The notes under the pieces were generated by a model. It did no database searches and was not told the origin of the DNA. It saw only the letters and a program-made list of their open reading frames with translations. 64,000 nucleotides of DNA from Gordonia pseudamarae (lineage in GTDB: Bacteria; Actinomycetota; Actinomycetes; Mycobacteriales; Mycobacteriaceae), in assembly GCF_025273675.1 (NCBI RefSeq), contig NZ_CP045809.1:1922001-1986000 (forward strand), written 5' to 3'. The stretch's first letter is position 1. The number at the start of each line of letters is the position of its first letter. Made by a program: the position numbers and the translations under genes. Positions 51,257-63,100 of this stretch are shown piece by piece.

Positions 51257-52455
51257 AGAACCCCCTCCTCGCTCAAACGGGCCAGTTCCCGCTCGGAGTA
51301 CCCGAGCAGGTCTCGGTAGACCTCGGCGTTGTCCCGGCCGAGTCGGGCGGGCCCGGCGTTGCGGACCGAGCCCGGCGATTCCGACAGCTTCGGAATGATT
51401 CCGGGTCCCTTGACATTTCGGTTCACACGTTCGTCCCAGTGATCGACGATCATCTCCCGGGCGATCAACTGGGGATCGTTGACCACCTCGGCGACGGTGT
51501 TGATCGGTCCGGCGATCACGCCCGCCGCCGACAGCGTGCCGATGAGATCGGCGGGGGAGTGCAGCGCCGCCCACGCGCCGATGATCTCGTCGAGGCGGTC
51601 CTGATTGCGCCCGCGTGCGAGATGATCGGCGTAGTCGGGGTCGTCGGCCAGTTCGGGCCGTCCCATCGCGGCGCACAATCGGCGGAACACGGTGTCCTGG
51701 TTGGCGGCGATCACGATCCAGCTGCCGTCGGCGGCCCGATAGATGTTGGACGGGGCGATGCCCTCCAGGCGGGTTCCGGACGGGCCGCGCACCACACCGC
51801 CCACGTCGTAGTCGGGAATCGTCGACTCCTGCACCGCCAGACACGCTTCGATCAATGCCGTGTCCACCACCTGGCCGCGGCCGGTGACGGTGCGGCGGTA
51901 CAACGCGGCGAGTGCGCCCTGTGCGGCGAACATGCCGGCCAGCGAGTCGCCGAGGGAGATCGCCAGACGTGGCGGCGGGGCATCGGGAAAGCCGTTCATG
52001 TGCCGAAGTCCGCTCGCGGCCTCGGCGACGGAGGCATAGCCGGGTTTGTGGGCGTCGGGGCCGGTCTGCCCGTAACCCGAGATCCGGACCAGGATCAGGC
52101 CCGGATTCGTCTCGGACAGCACGTCATAGCCGAGATCCCACTTCTCGAGAGTGCCCGGACGGAAATTCTCCACCACGATGTCGGATCGGCCGACCAGGTC
52201 GAGGAAGATCCGGCGGCCCCCCGGCTTGCGGAGATCGAGGGTGATCGACCTCTTGTTGCGTGCGTGCACCGTCCACAGAAATCGGTGACCGTCGAGTTCG
52301 GCCTGCCCCCACGTCCGGATGGGATCGGGCCGACCGGGCGGTTCGATCTTGATGACATCGGCGCCCATGTCGCCGAGCAGGCGCCCGGCGAACGGCCCGG
52401 AGATCAAGGTGCCGATCTCGATCACGCGAATGCCGTCGAGTGCTCCGGTGGTCAC
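51253..52455 (-). CDS. CaiB/BaiF (class III) CoA-transferase
   Basis: This 400-residue family III CoA-transferase has GIRVIEIGTLISGPFAGRLL, DMGADVIKIEPPG, RNKRSITLDLR and the catalytic Asp in ISLGDSLAGMF. It moves CoA between organic acids. Paired with the lyase, it could make the HMG-CoA-type substrate from a free dicarboxylic acid such as itaconate/citramalate-type or 3-methylglutarate derivatives. GTG start at 52453-52455 chosen for the conserved start of the domain. Confidence 0.9.
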   Translation of the reverse strand: MTTGALDGIRVIEIGTLISGPFAGRLLGDMGADVIKIEPPGRPDPIRTWGQAELDGHRFLWTVHARNKRSITLDLRKPGGRRIFLDLVGRSDIVVENFRPGTLEKWDLGYDVLSETNPGLILVRISGYGQTGPDAHKPGYASVAEAASGLRHMNGFPDAPPPRLAISLGDSLAGMFAAQGALAALYRRTVTGRGQVVDTALIEACLAVQESTIPDYDVGGVVRGPSGTRLEGIAPSNIYRAADGSWIVIAANQDTVFRRLCAAMGRPELADDPDYADHLARGRNQDRLDEIIGAWAALHSPADLIGTLSAAGVIAGPINTVAEVVNDPQLIAREMIVDHWDERVNRNVKGPGIIPKLSESPGSVRNAGPARLGRDNAEVYRDLLGYSERELARLSEEGVL

Positions 52456-52612
52456 TGTGTGCTCCGTCCGTGAGATTGTGCGAATCCGTGGGATTGCGCA
52501 GGGATCCTGCCCGAGCGCCACAACCGCGGACGCTACAACCTCGAACGCTACAACACAGGCCTCCTCTGGCGTTCCGCGCGCGCGACCTGGCTTTGGCTGC
52601 AACACTATTGCG

Positions 52613-53896
52613 ATGACGATGCAGGGCGGGTTCTTCGGCTGGACAAGGGTCGACCAGGGTACGGTCATCGCGCCCGACCAACGATTGAGCTGGCCGCGCA
52701 CGGTGGGCATCGGCCTACAGCACATCGTGGCGATGTTCGGCGCCACCTTCCTGGTGCCGGTGCTGACCGGGTTCTCGCCCGCCACGACGCTCTTCTTCAG
52801 CGGTATCGGCACACTGCTGTTCCTGATCATCACCCGCAACCGGATGCCGAGCTACCTGGGATCGAGTTTCGCGATCATCGCCCCGGTGCTGGCCGCGAGC
52901 GCGGCGGAGGGGCCGTCGGCGGCGCTCGGCGGCCTGGTCGTGTCGGGTGCCTTGCTCGCGATCATCGGTGTGATCGCGCATGTCGCGGGCATCGGCTGGA
53001 TCGAGGCGCTGATGCCCCCGATCGTGACCGGCGCGATCGTCGCGCTGATCGGGTTCAACCTGGCGCCCGCGGCCAAGAGCAACTACGAGCAGGGTGCGGT
53101 GACGGCGACGATCGTCCTGGTGCTGCTGGTGTTGTCGGTGGTGCTGTTCAGAGGACTGCTCGGCCGGCTGGCGATCTTCCTGAGCGTGGTGATCGGATAT
53201 CTGATCGCGTGGTGGCGCGACGAGATCGACACCAGCGCCATCGGCGACGCCTCGTGGGTAGGGCTGCCCGACTTTCAGGGGCCGAGCTTTCATCTGTCGG
53301 TGCTGCCGATGTTCCTGCCGGTGGTGCTGGTGCTGGTCGTCGAGAACATCGGTCACGTCAAGTCGCTGACGGCGATGACCGGCATCAACTACGACCGCAG
53401 CGTCGGCCGGGCATTGTTCGCCGACGGTGTGTCCACGATGCTGGCGGGCAGCGGCGGTGGTTCGGCCACCACCACCTACGCCGAGAACATCGGGGTCATG
53501 GCCGCCACCAAGGTGTACTCGACCGCCGCGTACTGGGTGGCCGGAATCGGCGCGATCCTGCTGGGCCTCTCACCCAAGATCGGCGCGACGATCGCCGCGA
53601 TCCCGCCCGGGGTGCTCGGCGGCGTCACCACCGCGCTGTACGGCCTCGTCGGCATCCTCGGCATTCATATCTGGGTGAGCAACAAGGTGGACTTCTCCCA
53701 GCCGATCAACCAGTTCACCGCCGCCATCGCCCTGATCATCGGCATCGCCGACTACTCCTGGAAGATAGGCGATCTGCAGTTCGGCGGCATCGCGCTCGGC
53801 GCCATCGCGGCTCTGGCGATCTATCACTCGATGCGGTTCATCGGCGGTCTGCGTGGCACCGTGGAACCGGACGGACGGTCGGAGGCGGCGCACTGA
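52613..53896 (+). CDS. NCS2-family uracil/xanthine permease
   Basis: This 427-residue nucleobase:cation symporter has 12-14 membrane segments. Signature TVGIGLQHIVAMFGATFLVP (QH motif in TM1), then VENIGHVKSLTAMTG and the family loop GGGSATTTYAENIGVMAATK. UraA-like, so uracil is the likeliest substrate. The start ATG at 52613 has no good ribosome site. Divergent from the CoA-transferase. Confidence 0.9.
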   Translation: MTMQGGFFGWTRVDQGTVIAPDQRLSWPRTVGIGLQHIVAMFGATFLVPVLTGFSPATTLFFSGIGTLLFLIITRNRMPSYLGSSFAIIAPVLAASAAEGPSAALGGLVVSGALLAIIGVIAHVAGIGWIEALMPPIVTGAIVALIGFNLAPAAKSNYEQGAVTATIVLVLLVLSVVLFRGLLGRLAIFLSVVIGYLIAWWRDEIDTSAIGDASWVGLPDFQGPSFHLSVLPMFLPVVLVLVVENIGHVKSLTAMTGINYDRSVGRALFADGVSTMLAGSGGGSATTTYAENIGVMAATKVYSTAAYWVAGIGAILLGLSPKIGATIAAIPPGVLGGVTTALYGLVGILGIHIWVSNKVDFSQPINQFTAAIALIIGIADYSWKIGDLQFGGIALGAIAALAIYHSMRFIGGLRGTVEPDGRSEAAH

Positions 53897-54001
53897 CATC
53901 GGGACGGCGCCGCGGGCGGTCGATCGGCGTGCGGCGCGCGGGCCTGATGTTCGCCGTACATGCATTGCCCAAGGTGGGGCGGATAAGTAGCGTCTCAAAG
54001 C

Positions 54002-55591
54002 ATGTCGCTCGGTGAGCCGCACCTGTCGTCGACGGTGCCCGGAGAACGAACTCGAACCGACCGCGTCTTTGCGTGGTTGCTGACCGCGATCGTCGCGCTG
54101 ACGGCGCTGAAAGCGAGCCGCGGACTGTCGATCTCGATGTGGGGCGATGAGGCCATCACGGCGAGCACCGTCTCGCGTGGCTTCTCGGACACCGTTGATG
54201 TGCTGCACGAGGCCGACGGCGGATTCGCCGGATATTCACTGCTGATGAATCTCTGGGTGTGGCTCGGCGAGCCGACGGAGGTGTGGCTGCGGCTGCCGTC
54301 GTTCGTGGCGGTGGTGGCCACGATCACGCTGGCGGCGATTCTGGCCCGCCGGATCGCCGGAGCCGTGTCGGGTCTTGTCGCCGCGGTCGTGCTCGCCCTG
54401 CACCCGGATCTGGTGGGGGTGTACGCGATCGAGGGACGGCCCTACGCGCTCGCGGTCCTGGCGGTCACCGGCGTCGCGGTGATCGTGCACGGTGCGAGCC
54501 TCACCGGGTTGACCGCCCGCCGGATCATCGCCGCCGGTCTGCTTGTCGCGGTCGCGGTGAGCCTGCACACCCTCACGGTCCTGGCCTTTGCCGCGATGCT
54601 GCCCTGGCTGCTCGGCGCTGTCCGGGCCACGACGTGGACGCGGGCCCGGACGGCGATCGCGGCGGTGGTGCTCGCCGTCGACGCCGGGGTGATCGTGGTG
54701 ATGCTGATTCTGGCGGTGAGATTCAGCTATCTGCAGAGCTGGTTGACCAATCTCGCGCCACGGGACTGGCCGGACTTCCTGACCACCGTCGCCTCGTTGC
54801 CCGCTCTGCTGTGCGTGCTGGGCGGGGCGATCGCGATGGCGGTGTCTCGCCGATCACCGCAGGTCCCCGACATATCCCGTGCCGACGTGTGTGCCCTGAT
54901 CACGTGGGCGATCGGTCCGACCGTGGTGCTGCTGGTCGGTGGATGGCTATACCGGCCGATGCTGCTCCCGCGCTATGTCCTGTCCTCGGCGGTGGCCTGG
55001 GCGGTGCTCGCCGGTATCGCGGTGTCGATCGCCTGGCAACTGGCCGCCCGGCGTTCGTGGGGGCGGGCGGCGGTGCTCGCCGCGGCGGTGCCGGTGATCG
55101 CGGTGGTGCTGCTGACTCCCGGTGCCCTGGCCCATGTGGACAAGCCGGAGCAGCCTCGTGAGGCCGCCGAGTGGATCGCCGGGCGGCACGAGTCCGGCGA
55201 CGGGCTGCTCTATGCGCCGACGTGGAACGAACCGGCCCTGCGCTGGTATTTGACCGAATCGCCCGATGCCGTCCTCGGCGATGACGCGCCGGTCGACATC
55301 GCGGCGGGGGAGGCGACCGCGCGGGAGTCCGGGGCCTACTGGACCCCCTCCCGGCCCGAACTCGTACGGGCGGTGGAGACCTCGTCGGTCGGGTCGGTGT
55401 TCGAGCAGATCACCGAAGGATACGACCGGATCTGGCTCGTCTCGGTGCCGGGCGCCGACGGCAGGTGGCGGCCCGTCCCCGAAGTCGGTACCCCGTTGAG
55501 CGAGGAGCTCACCGAGCGCTGGACCGAGACCGCCGAAAGCCGGGACTTCGGGATGTCCCGGGTGACGCTCTACACGCGTCCCACGGCCTGA
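54002..55591 (+). CDS. GT-C (family 39-like) membrane glycosyltransferase
   Basis: This 529-residue polytopic membrane protein has about 11 helices. The first external loop carries the GT-C acidic motif SMWGDEAITAS, and the next helix region VEVWLRLPSFVAVVATITLA-like text (EVWLRLPSFVAV) is typical of PMT/GT39 relatives. A soluble C-terminal domain of about 130 residues follows. It probably uses a polyprenyl-phosphate sugar donor in envelope polysaccharide synthesis; the sugar is unknown. Confidence 0.78.
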   Translation: MSLGEPHLSSTVPGERTRTDRVFAWLLTAIVALTALKASRGLSISMWGDEAITASTVSRGFSDTVDVLHEADGGFAGYSLLMNLWVWLGEPTEVWLRLPSFVAVVATITLAAILARRIAGAVSGLVAAVVLALHPDLVGVYAIEGRPYALAVLAVTGVAVIVHGASLTGLTARRIIAAGLLVAVAVSLHTLTVLAFAAMLPWLLGAVRATTWTRARTAIAAVVLAVDAGVIVVMLILAVRFSYLQSWLTNLAPRDWPDFLTTVASLPALLCVLGGAIAMAVSRRSPQVPDISRADVCALITWAIGPTVVLLVGGWLYRPMLLPRYVLSSAVAWAVLAGIAVSIAWQLAARRSWGRAAVLAAAVPVIAVVLLTPGALAHVDKPEQPREAAEWIAGRHESGDGLLYAPTWNEPALRWYLTESPDAVLGDDAPVDIAAGEATARESGAYWTPSRPELVRAVETSSVGSVFEQITEGYDRIWLVSVPGADGRWRPVPEVGTPLSEELTERWTETAESRDFGMSRVTLYTRPTA

Positions 55592-55628
55592 CCGCGTCAG
55601 CGGTTCCGTCGGCCAAGGGCTGCCAGTC

Positions 55629-55652
55629 TTACAAGAAGTGTCATTCTTGTAA
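55629..55652. repeat. Perfect 9-bp inverted repeat TTACAAGAA / TTCTTGTAA
   Basis: The arms at 55629-55637 and 55644-55652 flank GTGTCA. It lies between the glycosyltransferase end and tRNA-Arg, and is A/T-rich for the genome. No T-run follows, so it looks more like a protein site than a terminator. Confidence 0.6.
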
Positions 55653-55700
55653 CCGTGGCGTCGAAAGACGCCCGGGCGGAGGTCGGCAGGGATGTCATGG

Positions 55701-55774
55701 TGCCCCCAGCAGGACTCGAACCTGCGACCTAGAGATTAGAAGGCTCTTGCTCTATCCAGCTGAGCTATGGAGGC
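55701..55774 (-). tRNA. tRNA-Arg (UCU)
   Basis: The minus strand gives acceptor GCCTCCA / TGGGGGC, D-arm GCTC-AGCTGGATA-GAGC, anticodon loop CTTCTAA (anticodon TCT), T-arm GCAGG-TTCGAGT-CCTGC and discriminator A. The innermost anticodon-stem pair is a C-T mismatch. Confidence 0.95.
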
Positions 55775-55843
55775 GGGTGTGCAGCATCACGTGCGACGTG
55801 GGCTGACAACCTGACCGAGTATAGCCGGACTTAGAGTGGTCGC

Positions 55844-57910
55844 ATGAACCGTGCGTCGTCGACTGCCCCGACCGCGCCCGGCCGGGATGAGATGCGCGAT
55901 GAGCGCGGAGTCGTGGCCGGGGTGTGCTGGCTGATCGGGTGGGTCACCGCGATCATCGCGGTTGTGGTCACCTCGGCGAGTGCGGCCTCGGCGATCAAGC
56001 TCGCGGGCGTTCCCGACCCCGGGTGGATCACCACCTACGGACTGCCTGTGGTGACCGGTGTCGGCCAGCTCAGTGCTGCGGTAGCGCTCGGAACGGCGGT
56101 GTTCGCGGCGTTCTTCGTGCCCGCCCAGGCTGACGGGATCTTCGATATCGGCGGCTACCGGGCGATGCGGATCAGTGCGGTGGCCTCCCTGATCTGGGGT
56201 GTGTGCGGCCTGCTCGGGGTGCCGCTGGCCATCTCCGATGTGAGCGGCGAGAGCTTCGCCGAAGCGATCACACCCGCCAACCTCACCAATGCCTACGGGC
56301 AGGTGGCCGGTGCGCAGACCTGGCTGTGGACGGCGATCTTCGCCCTGCTGGCCGCAGTGCTGGCCCGCGTCGTGTGGCGGTGGGGCTGGTCGATCGGTGT
56401 CATCGTGCTGGTGACACTGAGCCTGATGCCGTCGGCGCTGGCCGGGCACTCCTCGTCCGGTGGCGACCACGACCTGGCCACCAACAGCCTCATCCTGCAC
56501 ATCGTCGGGGCGGCGGTGTGGATGGGCGGCCTCTTCGCGGTCGTGGCCTACGCACTTGCGCACGGCCGCTGGCGGGTCCTGGCCGTGCGCAGGTTCTCCC
56601 GCGTCGCGTTCTGGTGCATCCTCGTCGTCGGCGCCAGCGGTGTGATCAACGCGCTGACCCGCGCACCGATCGGCGACCTGCTCGACACCACCTACGGCCG
56701 GCTGATCCTGTGGAAGGTTGCCGCATTCCTCGTCCTCGGCGGCCTCGGCGCCTGGCATCGGCGCAGGACCATCGCCGCACTCGAGGCAACCGCGGACGAC
56801 GCCGCCGACCCGGCCGGTACGGGCCGGTCGTGGCGCACGTCGTTGTTCGTGCGGTTCGGGATCGTCGAGCTCATCGTGTTCGCCGCGACGTTCGGCCTGG
56901 CGGCGGGTCTGTCGCGCACCCCGCCGCCGCCCGTCGACACGGCGTCGATCAGCCCGGTGGAATTGAAGATCGGCTACCTGATCACCGAACCGCCCACCTT
57001 CGCCCGCATCATGTTCGACTGGCGTTTCGACCTGATCTTCGGCACGCTCGCCATTGTCCTGGCCGTGGTGTACCTGCGTGGTGTGGTGCGATTGCGCCGC
57101 CGCGGTGACCAGTGGCCGATCGGCCGCACCGTCGCCTGGATCCTTGGGTGCGCACTGCTGCTGTTCGCGACGTCGTCCGGGCTGGGCCGCTACTCGCCGG
57201 CGATGTTCAGCATCCACATGATCTCGCACATGATGATGTCGATGATGGTGCCGGTGCTGCTGGTTCTCGGCGGACCGGTCACCCTGGCGTTGCGGGCGCT
57301 CGCACCCGCGGGCAAGGGCAACCCGGCCGGCCCGCGGGAATGGATCCTGGCCGGTATCCACAGCCCCTGGGGCCGGATCGTCACCCATCCGGGGGTGGCC
57401 GCGGTGATCTTCGTCGGCAGCTTCTATGTCCTGTACCTCGGCGGGCTGTTCGAGACGGTCATCGACTATCACGCGGCGCACCTGGCCATGAATCTGCATT
57501 TCCTGGTGAGCGGCTATGTCTTTTACTGGCTCACCATCGGTATCGACCCCGCGCCTCGCCAGGTCAGTCCGGTCGCCAAACTCGGCATCGTCTGGGGTTC
57601 GTTGCCGTTCCACGCGTTCTTCGGGGTCGCGTTGATGATGACGGGGTCGGTGATCGCCGAGCAGTACTATCGCAGCCTGATGTTGCCGTGGCGCTACGAC
57701 CTGTTCGACGACCAGCGCATCGGCGGCGGCATCGCCTGGGCGGCCGGCGAGATTCCGCTGGTGGTGATCATGCTGGCGTTGCTGGTGCAGTGGCAGCGTA
57801 GCGACGAACGCGCCGCCCGTCGCTACGACCGGCAGGCCGACCGCGATCACGACGCGGACCTCGAAGGCTACAACGAGATGCTCAAGTCCCTGAACGACGG
57901 CCCCCGGTAG
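55844..57910 (+). CDS. CopD / CtaG fusion: copper-resistance and cytochrome oxidase assembly membrane protein
   Basis: This 688-residue membrane protein has two halves. The first (about 1-330) is CopD/YcnJ-like with SALAGHSSSGGDHDLATNSL and ASGVINALTRAPIGDLLDTT. The second (about 340-660) is CtaG_Caa3-like with SIHMISHMMMSMMVPVLLVL, HAAHLAMNLHFLVSGYVFYW and SLPFHAFFGVALMM. The His/Met-rich helices should bind copper. The fusion is usual in actinobacteria. TAGAGT at 55832-55837 ends six bases before the ATG, so the transcript may be leaderless. Confidence 0.9.
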   Translation: MNRASSTAPTAPGRDEMRDERGVVAGVCWLIGWVTAIIAVVVTSASAASAIKLAGVPDPGWITTYGLPVVTGVGQLSAAVALGTAVFAAFFVPAQADGIFDIGGYRAMRISAVASLIWGVCGLLGVPLAISDVSGESFAEAITPANLTNAYGQVAGAQTWLWTAIFALLAAVLARVVWRWGWSIGVIVLVTLSLMPSALAGHSSSGGDHDLATNSLILHIVGAAVWMGGLFAVVAYALAHGRWRVLAVRRFSRVAFWCILVVGASGVINALTRAPIGDLLDTTYGRLILWKVAAFLVLGGLGAWHRRRTIAALEATADDAADPAGTGRSWRTSLFVRFGIVELIVFAATFGLAAGLSRTPPPPVDTASISPVELKIGYLITEPPTFARIMFDWRFDLIFGTLAIVLAVVYLRGVVRLRRRGDQWPIGRTVAWILGCALLLFATSSGLGRYSPAMFSIHMISHMMMSMMVPVLLVLGGPVTLALRALAPAGKGNPAGPREWILAGIHSPWGRIVTHPGVAAVIFVGSFYVLYLGGLFETVIDYHAAHLAMNLHFLVSGYVFYWLTIGIDPAPRQVSPVAKLGIVWGSLPFHAFFGVALMMTGSVIAEQYYRSLMLPWRYDLFDDQRIGGGIAWAAGEIPLVVIMLALLVQWQRSDERAARRYDRQADRDHDADLEGYNEMLKSLNDGPR

Positions 57911-58261
57911 GGCTGACACTATGCCCACCGCGAGTTCACCGGCCACCGCGGGCAGTCCGATGCGCCGGGCCGACCGGCCGAAGGCGATCGAATTCGGGAG
58001 TGACCTCGAAGGTTGTCCGAATTGTCGTTAATGCCTGATGATTTGGGTTAGGCGAACCGACGCGACAGGTGGGATCGATACCGGCCACCGGTCGCACCGT
58101 AGACTTAACCGGGGCCGACAATGCGACCAGGCGTCGGCTCCCGATCCCGGACAGCGTCCGGCCGTGGGCCGCTCAGGTTCGCCCGGGGATCGGTGCCGGC
58201 GGTGCGATTGAGCCGCGGCGTGACGACGAACAACAGGGAATAGGCAGGTCAGAGGACTACC
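57911..58261. other. Leader region of ettA, no gene seen
   Basis: Frames here are short and lack ribosome sites. A TAGACT at 58100-58105 could be a -10, but no good -35 is visible at the right distance. It probably carries the ettA promoter and a leader of about 150 bases. Confidence 0.35.
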
Positions 58262-59938
<1,677 letters not shown>

Positions 59939-59950
59939 TCATCAGCCGTC

Positions 59951-59989
59951 TGTTGAGGCCGTGCCCGCCGAGCGGGCACGGCCTCAACA
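59951..59989 (+). terminator. Terminator after ettA
   Basis: Eighteen-base perfect arms (59951-59968, 59972-59989) beginning TGTTGAGGCC with a 3-base loop, 12 bp past the stop, followed by GTTTC. It separates ettA from the dehydrogenase gene. Confidence 0.85.
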
Positions 59990-60107
59990 GTTTCGGCGGT
60001 GTTCACGGTCTCGACGCCCGCGCCCGGTGCGGGGCGTTAGCATCGGAAATCGGAGAGCGGACCGGGAGACGCCCGGTCCCGACTTCCCACCGGTGAGGGT
60101 GATATCC

Positions 60108-63100
60108 GTGCCGCAGCTGACGGTGAACGTCGATCAGGTCGCACCGAGGTACCTCGGTGTTCGGGCCGCAGATCAGGCGGAGGGAGGCTCGGCGGCCGAT
60201 CCGGCCGCACTCGACCGGGTGCACAGGCACCTCGAGGTCGCCGCCCGCAGACAGCCCGGCGAGACCACCGTGGCGGTGGCCGCATCGGCGGCCGGCGGCG
60301 TGGAGATCATCGTCGTCGCAGACGACATGCCTCTGCTGGTGGAGGCGGTCCTGGCCACCGTCGAGGCGCACGCGCTGACCGTCGACGGTATCGACCACCC
60401 GGTACTGCCCGTCGTGCGCCGGGCCGATGGTGTGCTGGTCGCGGTCGAGGAGTCGGGTTCGGCGACAGCCGAGTCATGGATCCATGTGCGCGCGTCGGCG
60501 GCCAAGGCCGGCATCGACACGTCAGCCTTCGGCGACGATCTGGCCACCGTGATCGACCGGGTCGCCGACGTCCAGCGAGACTTCGGGCCGATGCGGACGG
60601 CGTTGCACGAATGCGCGCGTGCCTGTGAGAAGGCGCCGGGCGACACCCACGAGCGGGCCGGGTACGTCGAACTGCTCGACTGGTTCGCGAGTTCTCGATT
60701 CACCCTCCTTGGCCACGAATTCGTTTCCACAACAGGTGAACCGACATCCGGCGGGGTCGGGGACCTGGGTATCCGGCGTGCCGATGCGATCGCCGCACTG
60801 GCGTGCGCGCCGGTGCGGCAGTGGCCCGTGGTGTCGCGGGTGTACCTGCGCACGGGTATCCAGCGATCGGCCTTTCCGGTGCTGCTCCAGGTTCCGGAAT
60901 TCGGCGCCGACGGCGAACTCACCGGCGAGCACCGCTTCCTGGGGGACTTCACCACCTGGGGCAGGCACCAGTCGATCCTCGACATCCCGGTGATCGGGCC
61001 CAAGGTGACCGATGTGCTGCTTCACGCGGGTGTCGACGCCGATTCGTTTGCGGGACAGTCGATTATCGAACTGTTACAGAACTATCCGCTGGTGGAGCTG
61101 TTCTGCCTCAGTGCCGAGGACCTGGCGCTGCGCAGTCGGGAGATGCTCGACGCCGTCGATTCGCGATCCCTGCGATGGTTCGTGCGGGCCACACCGGGCG
61201 CGCAGACCGCCTCGGCGTTGGTGTACCTGCCCCGGGACCGGTACACCACGGCAGTACGGCTGAGTGTGCAGCACGAGATCGCCAGCAGTCTGCATGCCAC
61301 CGACCTGGAGTACACCGCCCGGGTCAGCGAACTGCCGCTGGCGTTGCTGCAACTGCTGGTACGCGTCGATGACACCGAGATCGCGGCACTGGGTTCGCTC
61401 GAACCGGGGTCGGCCTCGCACACGCGGATCCAGCAGGCGCTCGCCGACCTGATCCGCGGATGGGACGACCGGGTCCGGGCGCTCGTTCCGGGTGCGGTCG
61501 CCGAACTGGCGGCGTTGCCTTCGACGACCCTCGCCGGGGAGGACGGCGCCGAGACCGTGCTGCGGATGGTCCCGACGCTCACCGAGGACTACAAGGAGAG
61601 CCGTTCACCCGAGGATGCCGTGGTCGATCTCGCCCACGTCGTCGGCCTGTCACCCGGCGGCATGACCGTCACGCTGCGCGAACACGCCGACTCCGCGCGA
61701 TGGACGTTCACGCTGTACCTGTGTGGGGAATCGGTCACGCTCACCGATGTGCTCCCGGTGTTGCAGAGCCTTGGTGTCGCGGTCCTCGACGAGCATCCCT
61801 ACGAGCTGGACCGGGCCGACGGCGTGCCCTGCTGGGCCTACGAATTCGGCGTCACCCTTGCTCCGGGCATCACCAGCGACCCGGACGGCGCCGGCGACCT
61901 GGCCACGCGGTTCACCGCCGCCTTCGGAGCACTCTGGCGTGGGGAGGCCGAGGTCGATGCCTTCAACGCGCTGATCGTGCGGTGCGGCCTGGACTGGCGG
62001 GCCGTGGCCATCCTGCGGGCCTGCTATCGCTATCTCCGGCAGATCGGTTTCGGCTACAGCACGGGACATTCGGCGACGGTGCTCGGCGATGAGCGGGAGG
62101 TGACGCTGGGTCTGGTGGCGGTGTTCGGTGCGTCGTTCGATCCCGACGCCGCCGACGAGGACAGCCGTGCGGCCGCGGTCGCCGACCTGCGCCGCGACAT
62201 CGGTGCGGTGATCGGACTCGACGCCGACCGCATCGTCTCGGCGTTCGCCGCAGTCGTTCTGGCCGTGGTCCGCACCAACGTCTACGTCACCGACCGGCAG
62301 GTGCCGGGCGCGGTGATGTCGTTCAAACTCGACACCCGGGACATCGCACAGGCACCGCAGCCGCGCCCACTGCACGAGATCTTCGTGTACTCGCCGCGGG
62401 TGGAGGGCGTGCATCTGCGTTTCGGTGACGTGGCACGAGGCGGTCTGCGCTGGTCCGATCGCCGCGAGGACTTCCGAACCGAGATCCTGGGTCTGGTGAA
62501 GGCACAGGCGGTGAAGAACGCGGTGATCGTGCCGCTGGGCGCCAAGGGTGGTTTTGTGCTCAAGCGGGCGCCGGTGGCCACCGGCGACGCCGCTGCCGAC
62601 CGCGACGCGCTGCGGGCCGAAGGCGTCGAATGCTATCGCCAGTTCATCTCGGGGCTGCTCGATGTCACCGACAACATCGACACCGCGACCGGTGCGGTGG
62701 TGCCGGCCCGGTCGGTGGTGCGTCGTGACGGCGACGACACCTACCTGGTGGTCGCCGCAGACAAGGGCACCGCCACGTTCTCCGACATCGCCAACGGCGT
62801 TGCCGCACAATACGGATTCTGGCTCGGTGATGCCTTCGCCTCGGGCGGTTCGGCCGGCTACGACCACAAGGCGATGGGCATCACCGCCCGCGGTGCATGG
62901 GAATCGGTCAAACGGCATTTTCGGGAGATCGGGATCGACACCCAGACACAGGATTTCACCGTCGTCGGAGTGGGCGACATGAGCGGCGACGTGTTCGGTA
63001 ACGGCATGCTGCTGTCCGGGCACATCAGGCTGGTGGCGGCCTTCGATCATCGGCACATCTTCGTCGATCCGAATCCGGATGCGGCGCAATCATTCACCGA

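Noticed and set aside
55629..55652. KstR2 operator
   Set aside because: KstR2 sites as I know them have CAAG and CTTG two bases apart; here they are ten bases apart.
55787..57946. Minus-strand open frame of about 719 codons across the CopD-CtaG gene
   Set aside because: It is rich in Asp, His, Arg and Gly with no hydrophobic core or family motif, as expected for the antisense of a membrane protein gene in high-G+C DNA. The plus-strand gene is clear.
61650..63089. Minus-strand open frame across the glutamate dehydrogenase gene
   Set aside because: Antisense shadow inside a conserved catalytic core; no family resemblance.
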